Origin: Aralia elata
Lineage: Eukaryota > Streptophyta > Magnoliopsida > Apiales > Araliaceae
Length of the DNA stretch: 64,000 bases
Assembly (NCBI GenBank): GCA_034770075.1
Contig: CM068385.1
Span: forward strand, 47,824,721-47,888,720
Reading direction: 5' to 3'
The notes below the pieces were generated by a model. The model searched no databases. It was not told where the DNA came from and saw only the letters and a program-made list of their open reading frames with translations. Position numbers and translations under genes: made by a program. Shown here in pieces: positions 43,501 to 52,809 of this stretch. The first letter of the stretch is position 1. Each line of letters begins with the position of its first letter.

Positions 43501-44745
43501 CCAGCTTGGGTCGGGTCGGTTAGGCCGAATCGGGTCGGGTCGGACCTAGCGAGTTTTTCTAATAAAGTCCAAAACTTATATTTTTGTACTAAATGATTAG
43601 ACAAGTTAGTTATTTATATATTGTTAAGCCTTAATTGCTTAATTGTATATTAAGTGTCAACCAAATTGGTATTGTCTTAAGGCGTAAATTGAGTAACCTG
43701 GTTGCAACTTACGTTTGGCTTCCAGGGGGCGCTGCCCCCTTAGACCCCCGCTAGCTCACCGGGGAGCGAGACCCCCGACTGGGTAATCGTAGTGGCAATC
43801 AATGTGTTTTAATGATGCAACACCTGTTTTGAACCTAGTCTTTATGTGACTAATTATTATATGAATATGTATTTATATGTGTAAGATATTAAGGAGCGTG
43901 TGTTGTAATATTGTAGCAGACGCATCAGGCAAGTTTCCTAACGCTTGTCTAACCCTTGTGTTGGGCAAGTTTCCTTACCTTAACTCAATTTATTTATTGA
44001 GCCAGTTTCCTCAACCGTACAACTTTTATTTATTGTGCGAGTTATTTGTTGATTGAGTAAGCATTCTATATTATTGCAAGTTTCTTAAACTTACTCAACC
44101 TTTACATTTGGGTAAGTTACCTATTTATACAAGTGTTGTATATTGTTGTAAGTTTCATGACTCAAATCGAGTTGTTACTTTCAGGTTATATTAGTGGATT
44201 AATTATTGTCAATTACTCCACATCAAATATAATTATTGATATCCGCACTTTGTGCATTTGAATTCATTATCTGTTATTAGACTTTGAAACGTTAAGTTCT
44301 TCATTCATGAACTGTTTAAGGAGATAGTCTACGCCATTTGTTTCGGCTAGACATATACAGGTTATTATTTTAAAAGCTATCCAAACCAGTAGTTGGTACG
44401 GATTCTTGGACTGAGAGAGAAACCCTTAATAGGTGATTTTAATGTGTCGGTTATTCGATGCAGTCAGAGTTAAATGTTATGCATATACATAGGGTACGAG
44501 AGGTTGATCCCCTCAAGTACTACTAACAGGCCAGGCGTTTAAAAGGGTTAGTTGAATGACTGATCCTTTGGCCAAAATGTTCATGGTCTATTGGACCACT
44601 CAGCGGTAAATAATCAATATTCATTATTTCATTTGAACTTTGATTATATTGTCAGCTATTTCTTCAATGTTCTTAAATTGTTGAACTATGTGATTATTAT
44701 TCTCATTCATTCATGATATATCCTCATTATTCTATTTAAACTTGC

Positions 44746-44764
44746 TGAGCAAAGTAGTTGCTCA
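44746..44764 (+). promoter_or_regulatory. Conserved LTR stem-loop (LTR D)
   Basis: TGAGCAA-AGTAG-TTGCTCA, 7 perfect pairs, 315 bp before the LTR end, followed by CCCTTACTATATCATGAA. Same arms as the minus-oriented A/C LTR. Confidence 0.65.
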
Positions 44765-45078
44765 CCCTTACTATATCATGAACCTATTGCAGTTAAGCCA
44801 GAGAGTTCCAAAGCGGACAAAGGCAAAGGGAAGCTTAAGGACTAGTTATTTGTATTATCCCGTTATGTAATCGCGGAATCGTTTTTGTATTATTATTGTA
44901 TTCTGTGATGTATTTATTTAAGGTTATAGACCTTGGGACCGTAGTAAACCTTTTGTAATGAACAACATATGTTTATTTATTCCGTATTAGTTGATTTATG
45001 TTGTTTAGAGGTGTATGGATGTACTTTATCGTGAGCACCAAATTCGAGGTATTGGTACCTGAGTTTGGGGACGTCACA

Positions 45079-45349
45079 GAACCATCAGCTCTTTCATCTC
45101 TACTGGTGTCATTCGGTAAGACGCCTTGGATATTGGTGTCGTCCCTGGTACCAAGTCAATCACAAATTCTATCTCTCTATCTGGCGGCAAGCCTGGTAAT
45201 TCCCCTGGGAAGACGTCGAGAAATTCCCTTACTACTGGTATCTGACCCAACTCACTCCCTACTCTTCGAGTGTCAATCACATGGGCTAGATATCCCACGC
45301 AACCCTTCCTTAGTAATCTGCTCGCTTGCATCATCGTCAGACAACAAGA
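45079..45349 (-). pseudogene. pol: Element C protease-RT linker
   Basis: MMQASRLLRKGCVGYLAHVI, then IPVVREFLDVFPGELPGLPP, DREIEFVIDLVPGTTPISK, YRMTPVEMKELMV. It ends at the D insertion; QLQEL continues at 41606. A stop lies between this and the protease. Confidence 0.83.
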
Positions 45350-45727
45350 TTATCTCGGCGATTTACTACCATAGAATACGACCTTTGACTTTTCTGAAGT
45401 CTTCAGGTGTATGCACTTCTCCCGACAGTCGATGACTGCTCCGTGACCCGATAACCAATCCATCCCAAGGATCACATCGAATTCTCCCAAACGAATTGGT
45501 ATCAAGTTCACGCTAAGCTTAAGCCCTCTCAAATCGACGCAATAATTCCTATAAATGTAGTCTAGGGGAATAATCGCTTGGTTGGCTACTTCTACGTTCA
45601 AAGGATTCTCTAACTTTTCACGGGGTAAGCCTAATAGTTTAGCAAATTCTTCGGAAACAAAATAGCAGGTAGCACCCGAATAAAATAACACATGCATTTA
45701 TATTATTGATTGGGATGATACCTGACA
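45350..45727 (-). pseudogene. pol: Element C protease (inactive)
   Basis: Readable from MHVLFYSGATCYFVSEEF to IRLGEFDVILGMDWLSGH and VFYGSKSPR. The catalytic Asp is Tyr (FYSGA), and small indels beside it shift the frame relative to the preceding VSGIIPINNIN codons. Upstream of about 45728 the expected nucleocapsid and Gag are absent. Confidence 0.8.
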
Positions 45728-46080
45728 CCATGCCCTTCGATTTTGAGTCCTTATGCAACGCTTTATTGACGTAAGCAAAATAAAGCATAGGCATCTATTA
45801 AACACATTCAAAAATAAGCAACTTCATTTATATTCATATACCATTATTTTGGTACAAGAAGACCTAACATGTGGAATACTTATATAAATGCCAAAGGCAC
45901 AACCTTTTAACTGCTACCTATCCCTAAATGAACAAAAGTAGGGATTCACAACATACTACCCCTCTAATTAGAACAACTGACGGGGTTCTAACACCATCCA
46001 TGCATGCAACCTCGCACAAGAATTTACAACAAAAGGTGCCCCTATCATGGACAAAAGTGAGAACTACTGGGCCTAATTTA
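45728..46080 (-). other. Non-coding spacer; gag of element C deleted
   Basis: No ORF of interest. The protease sequence stops at CACCATG and unrelated AT-rich DNA follows, corresponding to the spacer between gag and the upstream ORF in B. The whole Gag with zinc knuckles, present in A and B, is missing. Confidence 0.6.
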
Positions 46081-46851
46081 TCACATCAATCGGTGCCGAA
46101 CCGAACGGCTGGGCTGACTCTCTTCGGCGGAATACCTCTGGTCTCTCAAGTTCCTGGCGACGAGATCCAATGCAATGCTCAAGGATTCAATCCAAACATC
46201 CCTGACTTGGACTCCCCTCTCCAGTTGAACTACCCTTCTAGCAGACCAAACCCATGCTTCCTCAATGCGGATTTTGTCTGCTATCTCCCAATTGAAATCG
46301 GCCCTCATGCCCTCAAGCACCACCTTCAGTTTTACTAGTTCTAATTCTGCTTGATCCTTCTTCTCCCTCAGTTCAGTATTTTGGGCGACTAGTTGATGAA
46401 GTAGTGGCCCTACTTGCTGGGCCAAAGTCATATAACCTTCCAGTTGTGCCTTCAGTCCTTTCATCTCATCTTCCAACTGATAAGCTATCTCCTTATATTG
46501 ATCCTCCATACATTGATGGATCACGTTCTGCTCTTCCAGGTCTCGGACTCTCTCTTCTAATTCTAGGTTCCTATCAGCTAGTTGGTCTAATAAATAGTTC
46601 TCTACCGGCAGCTCTTCGGCCTCATCTGCACCGTAGTCCTCTTCGGACTCACCCTCAACGTCTTGACTACCCGATCTCATCACCCTACCCCTGACGGGTT
46701 CTTCAGACTCCGCTAAATAGTCCTCATCCTCCTCGGGTTCTGACTCTACAAGTGCAACGGGTGCATAACCGACTAACTGCTTGGTGTCCACTGGGATGTC
46801 TGTGAACACCTCTTCCTCAGCGGCACGACTCGGTTCTCCTAACTCAGCCAT
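46081..46851 (-). CDS. Extra acidic coiled-coil ORF upstream of gag (element C), intact
   Basis: 257 codons, ATG at 46851 (MAELGEPSRAAEEEVF). Residues about 35-85 are acidic (VESEPEEDEDYLAESEEP, ESEEDYGADEAEELP). From residue 85 to about 215 a heptad-type helix dominates (LADRNLELEERVRDLEEQ, YQLEDEMKGLKAQLEG, LVAQNTELREKKDQAELE). The tail is basic (QPSRSVRHRLM). Compared with B's ORF: same place, order of acidic and coiled-coil parts, and shared patterns LxAxNxEL and K/R-IRIxE, though overall divergent. No enzymatic motif. It remains open while gag-pol of C has decayed, which may be chance. Function unknown. Confidence 0.75.
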   Translation of the reverse strand: MAELGEPSRAAEEEVFTDIPVDTKQLVGYAPVALVESEPEEDEDYLAESEEPVRGRVMRSGSQDVEGESEEDYGADEAEELPVENYLLDQLADRNLELEERVRDLEEQNVIHQCMEDQYKEIAYQLEDEMKGLKAQLEGYMTLAQQVGPLLHQLVAQNTELREKKDQAELELVKLKVVLEGMRADFNWEIADKIRIEEAWVWSARRVVQLERGVQVRDVWIESLSIALDLVARNLRDQRYSAEESQPSRSVRHRLM

Positions 46852-47088
46852 TATACAACCAACGCAAAGAACAACATCAATCTATTAGTACAACAATAAA
46901 ATATATCTAATGCTGAAATGAAAGATATTTTATCATACACCGCATCGGCTCGATGAGTTCTTCCACGACTCATCTCCAATCCCGTAAAACTCAATTAATC
47001 TTCTCGATCCGAGTCCTATCGTACTCAATACGTGTTTAATACTAAGGTTATACCCTAGGTTTCGTGATCCTAAAGATTATAACCTACA
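46852..47088 (-). other. 5' leader of element C
   Basis: Non-coding. Next to the primer site it has TAGGTTATAATC, resembling the leader of B (TAGGTTATAAAC). Confidence 0.55.
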
Positions 47089-47100
47089 GCTTTGATACCA
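47089..47100 (-). other. Primer-binding site of element C
   Basis: Minus strand TGGTATCAAAGC, the same as in B, 3 nt from the LTR end at 47104. Confidence 0.85.
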
Positions 47101-47103
47101 ACC

Positions 47104-47460
47104 TGTGACACCCCCAAATTCAGGTACCAAATACCCGAACTTGGTGCTCACGATCTACAACATCCAAACACCTTCAAACAATATATGATAACTAAATGCG
47201 AAATAAATAATCATATATTGATCATTTAGAAAGGTTTACATATGGGTCCCAAGGTCTACAACCTTAAATGGCTACAACGCGAAATACAAAGAAACAACTA
47301 ACGTAGCTTGAAATACAAAAGGGCCGAAGCCTAGATAAAACATAATAATGGACGGCGCGCCCATCCGAAGCCTAGTACTTCACCTTCTCCTTGCCCTTAT
47401 CTCTGCTCTAGCACTCGGGCTGAACTGAAATGTTTCATGATATAGCAAGAGTGAGCAACA
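47104..47460 (-). mobile_element. 5' LTR of element C, truncated
   Basis: Starts at the LTR terminus TGTGACACCCCCAAATTC and follows the A/C LTR for 357 bp up to GTGAGCAACA, then changes to E-type LTR. The break lies inside the conserved stem-loop (left arm TGAGCAA 47452-47458 present, right arm absent). Confidence 0.85.
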
Positions 47461-47901
47461 AGCTAAAAATAAATCATACTTAGCCTTCTAACATTTCCTC
47501 TTGGGTTTCCAAAAATAAATCCTGAAGATTTGACAATTAAATTGACTTTCATCGTTCTTCGAAATTCAAGCCACAAGCTAAAAAATCGCGTTTTTCATTT
47601 TTGAATTTTATTAGATATTACGCCTCGTGACGTCATATAAACGCTATGGTGTCTTTCGAAAAATCGAAAAAAACGTAAAGGCGTTTTTAGCGTGAATAAT
47701 GTTTTTACGTCTTTTTTCCTGAAAATTTTTATTTTCGTCTTTGAAACCCTAATTCGATAATGCTTACATGAAAACACAATCTTAGGTTATAATACGACTT
47801 TTAAGCACATAACACAGAATAATATTCATAAAACATCATTTTAGTCAACAATATTCAAAAACCCTAGTTACAAGGCTAAGTTCGATTTCTCGATCGTTAT
47901 A
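47461..47901 (-). mobile_element. Fragment of the 3' LTR of element E
   Basis: Minus-oriented, ending on plus in TCGATCGTTATA next to a degenerate polypurine tract. Related to the B LTR (shared GTTACAAGG and CGATCGTTA near the end). Joined to C's LTR by deletion or LTR recombination. No genes. Confidence 0.7.
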
Positions 47902-47920
47902 TTATTTTCCCCTTATAAGG
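47902..47920 (-). other. Polypurine tract of element E (degenerate)
   Basis: Minus-strand CCTTATAAGGGGAAAATAA before the LTR; the purine run is shorter than in B and C. Confidence 0.6.
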
Positions 47921-48208
47921 ATTTTGTCCCCAGAATCACGGTACAAGGTTACACAAAAAGTTGGAGATAATTTTCTTTCATCTTATTTTCGAGTTTCCAC
48001 GTTGCTTCTTCGGTATTGTGGTTCCTCCATATCACCTTCACGGAAGATATTACCTTATTTCTTAGGACTTGTTCTTTCCTATCAATTATCTAAATCGAAA
48101 TTTCTTCATATGTTAAGTCCTTCTCAAATTGAATGGGTTCATATTCAATTACATGTTTATAATCCTATTTATAGAGTCATAATACTGACATGTGAAACAC
48201 ATTATGAA
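47921..48208 (-). pseudogene. pol: Element E pol 3' end (integrase tail and chromodomain), decayed
   Basis: Nucleotide similarity to the pol ends of B and C is clear (ACAAGGTTACACAAAAAGTT; GTATTGTGGTTCCTCC; TTCTTTCCTATCAATTATCT), but stops such as the TAG in TTATCTAAAT remove any long frame. Interrupted at 48209 by LTR F; continues at 50871-50913 (GTTCTCATTCAGGAGG, GGCCACTTCGTAAGCCAC), where LTR G cuts it. Only the chromodomain-proximal part survives. Confidence 0.75.
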
Positions 48209-48526
48209 TGTAAGACCCCGACTTTCAATAAATAGAATTTAACTTTATTATAATTCTAATTTTAAACAGTAAGTTGCTAAATTGATGAAATGATAAGTTA
48301 AAGGTGATATGTACAAATTATAAGACAAAAGGTATGTCGGGAAATATTCGTTTTGTCGAAAAGTATGACAGCGCCGAAATAACCGATCATTGGTGGGCCC
48401 CACAACGACTAATTGTCGGATACCGAAAATGACAGAAATAACTTTTTAATAAAAAAATTATCAACATACTATCACCTTTAACTGTTAAAATAGTCGGTGA
48501 TAAATGTGCATTAACACACACCCTGT

Positions 48527-48770
48527 GCTCTACAGCAGCATGTGGTGTTACACAGTAGCACGCAGTATTACACAGTAGCATGCGGTATTCCATAGTAGCA
48601 CACGGTATTGCATAGTATTTCATATTATTGATTCAATAGTTGTTACAGTAGCAATTGCACATTATTTTATATTATTAACTTAATAATTGTTACAGCAACA
48701 TTTGCACAGTATTTTATATTATTGATTCAATAATTGCTACGGTAACATATGCACAATATTTTATATTATT
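48527..48770 (+). repeat. Degenerate tandem repeats in LTR F
   Basis: First a short unit around ACAGTAGCACGCAGTATT, about four copies (48527-48620), then about three copies of a longer unit containing TTGATTCAATAATTG and GCACA.TATTTTATATT (48620-48770). Confidence 0.7.
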
Positions 48771-48967
48771 TCATCAATAATTCTCATGACACAGTATCTC
48801 ATATTATTTGATATGATATAATTAGATCAATGAACATTATTGACAATGTCTAGAAGTTCTGTTGAGGAAAAGAGTTATTTAATTACGCGCCATTTATAAG
48901 AAAGGCCCCCTCTTTCCTGGGAACGATCTGGTTGTCAGTATTATTCGTCTATAATATTAATTGTGAA

Positions 48968-49318
48968 TAATTGTTGAAAATTGATAAAGGATGAGTGAAA
49001 TAGATTAAAGAAATAGTTTGAATAAAGAAAAAGTGTGATTAATTGATAAAGATGTGAATAAATGATAAAGGATGGGTGAAATACATTAAAGAAATAGTTT
49101 AATTAAAGAAAAAGTGTGATTAATTGATAAAGATGTGAACAATTGATAAAGGATGGGTGAAATAGATTAAAGAAATAGTTTGATTAAAGAAAAAGTGTGA
49201 TTAATTGATAAAGATGTGAATAATTGATAAAGGATGGGTGAAATAGATTAAAGAAATAGTATGATTAAAGAAAAAGTGTGAATAATTGATAAATGTGTGA
49301 ATAATTGATGAATAAAAT
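48968..49318 (+). repeat. 81-bp tandem repeat in LTR F
   Basis: Just over four units; AAAGGATG recurs at 48986, 49067, 49148 and 49229, an exact 81-bp spacing. Each unit has GGTGAAATAGATTAAAG and AAAAAGTGTGATTAATTG. It ends shortly before the TATA box, so it is probably an U3 enhancer-like array (inference). Confidence 0.92.
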
Positions 49319-50913
49319 ATTGAAAGATATTGATTAAGAATAAAGTGTGATAATTGATGTGTGGTAGATGTTGGTTAAATTTTTGCTATAAATAGGGGGG
49401 CTTAGCATAAGGAATTTCATAACTTCCTTGCTTGTACTTCCTTCCACTCTCTAAAAAACTTCTTAGTGTAAGTTCTCTTTAAGTGTGCTCGGCTATCTTG
49501 AGTATTTGTGAAGTTCTTCAAGTAAGTCTTTCTATAAAAGTTAGTCAAGCACCCACACGTATCACACAGTGTTTCAAAAACTATTTTGAAGTTTATTCTG
49601 TACACTACACAAATTTATACTATATAGTCACTTTTGATAATTTCATAATATACGAGTTAGTGTACACCATATGTGATAGTTACTAATTAAATTATAAACA
49701 TATTTAGGTTGATAAACTTCATAGAAAGCAGCATCCAGTCATTTGCTAATTAAGGTAAGGGATATCACTTTCTTTCATACTCCTAAATTTAAACTTACTA
49801 TGGTAAATATTGCTTCCATAATTCCTGAAATGATTAGAAATTCCTTTGAGGTTTGCGCTTCATCTAGTATCATTTCACTTTAATTTTTTATTTACTCCTT
49901 CTTATTGAATTTTAATCATTATCTTTGAAATATAAATATTGAATATCATTCTTGAATTTGACTCCACATTTTGGTCATCATGTTGACAATTTGGACATTA
50001 TTGGACTCTGGATAAATTAAATGTCAAACCTCGAATATTTATTCTTTTATCTTATTATTCTTACAACTTCCGTTCATTCTTTATATCACGGTTATTTGTA
50101 CTAATCATCAAAGAATCAAGTTATGGTGAATGTCTTTGGCCTGGGTACAAAGACGGTATGATTGTTGGGTGTCTTTGGTCTATATGGCAAGGACACGCGG
50201 TGAAAGTTCTCTTTAACCCGTATTACAGAGGTGAACTATTGATTGGCATGATCATGACCATTGGTGTTACAAATGAATATTTTTGTCTGAAATGTTGATT
50301 CACATGATTATGAACATGAACTGTTAATTGGTGCTATAATTGAATATTTTTGGCCCGTAGTGCAAAGATAAACTGTTGTTTTGCATGATTATGAACATGA
50401 ACTATTGATTGGTGTTACAAGGATAAAATATTATGGTGACCTTTTAAATTGGAGAAGATAGCAGACATTATGGTCTACTGACTCTTTTAATAGATTGCTT
50501 GTTCCGCTGTAGTTATCATTGAAAACTTATATTATCTTCAAATAAATATTGAAGGCTAAAGATAATTTATTGTTTATTATCTTAGTCATGATGTTATTTA
50601 TTGGGTTATTTGAGCTCACCTTTTTCCTTTTTGTTCTATTATTTTTCTCAGGAAATGAGAGTGTAGTCGGGACTAGTCAGGGAATGAAGTGATGGTCCGA
50701 GATAGTTACTATAGTAGTCTTCACCATGTTGTAATATAGTGTGGCAATAATTGTAGTGAAGACTTAGAATGACATGTTGTATTTTGTACTATATTATTAT
50801 AAGTTAATTGATTGTGTTTTGGCGACTCAAAATGGGTTGTGTGGACCTATTTTAGGGGCGTCATAATGAATGTGTTCTCATTCAGGAGGTAAGGCCACTT
50901 CGTAAGCCACCTC

Positions 50914-52535
50914 TGTCACGCCCCGAAAATCCACCTGCTAGCTTCTTTTAGCCAGGTCGGACTTCGTGCTGACTTGTATAACCTTATTCAAAACATTCAT
51001 TAACTTAAAGGTAAAGTACACGATAAGTTTCTATAAAAACTCGTAATATAATTGATTTGAATCGTATATAGAAATCTTAACTTCTAATAATCAGAGTATA
51101 ATGCGGAAAAGTGATAATATTATAAAATATCATCTGTTCATTGTTACAACATTCCCAGATAACTTGTTCTTATTACAAATAAGTCCTAAAAGACTTAAAA
51201 ACAAATCTCCATTTATCTATCTGAGACTTGCAGTATTAGCAACTAGTTAGTTCCCAGGAAAGAGGGGACTTTCCGTTAAAACGGCGCGCAATTAAATGAC
51301 CTAACGCCTTTTCTCGTCAGAACTTTCTAGACATTACCAATAATGTTAATCTAGTATAGTCTAAATGACTTCTACATCTTCAACTTAAATCTTTATACCT
51401 TTGTAACAAATCTGGTGTTCAAGCTTAACTAGTACGTGATACTATTTAACTATAAATATTCCATAATATATAACTTCTATCTATCAAAGGTTCACAGTAT
51501 CCCATAACAGAAATAGTTCTCATCAGAACGTTAACTGTGTTTGGATACCCTCACTTGGATATATAGATTTATATCTGATGTATATCCCTTTCATATCAAT
51601 AGTTCCTATCTATCTGACATTCACAATATTAATGATAAGATTGTCCCTAGAACTGAGGGGCGCATTTCGGTAAAGATGGCACCGTACCGGCGCTCATTAA
51701 GTGTAACCTCAGAGCTTATAGGACTTTCAATATCATTCAAATACCCTCATTCAGATGTATAATTCGTATAGATACTGTATTTACTTAATACAACTATGCT
51801 AAAGAAAATAAAGATCAGAGTATAACGCATTCGATGAAATAAAGGATCATAATATATTACATATCATTTGGTTCGATTACATTGTTCTCAGTACTAAGTT
51901 ATTACAACAAAGTCTTATAAAAGACTTGAATTATTTAGAACAGAAATTAAAACTAATAAACATGTCCTTTTCTTTTATCTGTACCAGAGGTGCTGGGATT
52001 ATCATTTAAAGCTGCAAGGAAGATATGCGCAAGAATGAGCTACAAATGCTCAGCAAGTTCATTTGAATATGTAAACACAATGTATTTGATTTGAAAGATG
52101 TCAATTGATGTATACTGAGGGTTCTGTACATGAACCATATATTTCATTTAGTTCTATCAGTCTTTAATAACTTAGAACCATTTGAGTTTTGGATATCTGG
52201 TAGGTGATCAGCCTCACCAATATCCTAGGAGTATGCATATCATCCTACCATTTATGTCAATTTTATTCCATTGACGTCACACTACCTTATCATAAGGCTT
52301 TTGAGATCACCTTCCATCCAAGGTGTCTCATTTTACTCAGTATAAGATGTCGTACCAAAATAATTTGGTTTGACACAATAAATTTCCGCTTTAATATATG
52401 AACAATGATTCATTTTTAAGTTATGCTGAACAAGAAGCGATAATTTCACAATAATTGATAGCAAGATGTATAATACTTGCATAATATAACAAGGTTAGAA
52501 GACTTGCGTAAATATAAGTTGAGTAAGATTAGGAC
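50914..52535 (-). mobile_element. LTR G, interrupted by element I
   Basis: Minus-oriented; left end TGTCACGCCCCGAAAATC cuts the pol remnant of E. From about 51400 it is colinear with LTR H (57760 onward): CAAGGTTCACAGTATCCC..., TGGTAGGTGATCAGCCTC, and the stem-loop TGAGC/GCTCA at 52036-52052. The first 480 bp are extra relative to H. It ends where element I begins (candidate target duplication AGGAC 52531-52535; partner outside the window). No genes. Confidence 0.75.
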
Positions 52536-52809
52536 TGTAACAACCCGAATTTTCATAAATTATTAGATAAGAATTTAATAAAATTCTTGTTACGAGATGT
52601 TTTGGGTTTGAATATATGTATATATGTGATATGTGTTGTGAAATATGTGATTTGATGTGAAGAGAATTATGCACTTGTGTATTTGGGAAACGAGGTTTAA
52701 TAGTTAATTAAATCATTGAAAAGATTAAATGAAATTTCCATGAGAAGGAAATTAGTTTGGAAATAGTAGTTAATTAAATTAAGTTAAAATTATATTATGA
52801 AATAATATA

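Larger units (their letters stand above)
41607..45078 (+). mobile_element. Solo LTR D inserted in element C pol
   Basis: 3,472 bp, plus orientation, TGTAACGACCAGGAATTC to GGGGACGTCACA. The 4-bp repeat GAAC flanks it (41603-41606 and 45079-45082); a 5-bp duplication would be usual, so one base has changed. No primer site, gag or pol. It contains a GA-rich leader (42401-42510), hairpin cluster (43215-43500), GGGTCGG repeats (43507-43550) and stem-loop (44746-44764). Its AAACTTGCTGAGCAAA to CTATATCATGAA block is nearly identical to the minus-oriented A/C LTR, so it is the same broad family. Confidence 0.9.
48209..50865 (+). mobile_element. Solo LTR F inserted in element E pol
   Basis: 2,657 bp, TGTAAGACCCCGACTTTC to GGGGCGTCATA (the usual CA end is TA). 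A perfect target duplication ATGAA flanks it (48204-48208, 50866-50870). TATA box TATAAATA at 49387-49394, followed by GGGGGG. Two tandem-repeat zones lie upstream of the TATA box. A block around CCCCTCTTTCCTGGGAAC (48908-48925) recurs inverted in LTR G near 51252. No genes. Confidence 0.9.

Noticed and set aside
41607..45078. LTR D as a 5' LTR of a full element
   Set aside because: After its end the sequence returns directly to C's pol with the GAAC repeat; no primer site or internal region follows.
47461..47901. Intact 5' LTR of C running through to 47901
   Set aside because: Sequence after 47460 does not match the A/C LTR and ends at a polypurine tract of another element, so it is a fusion of two LTRs.
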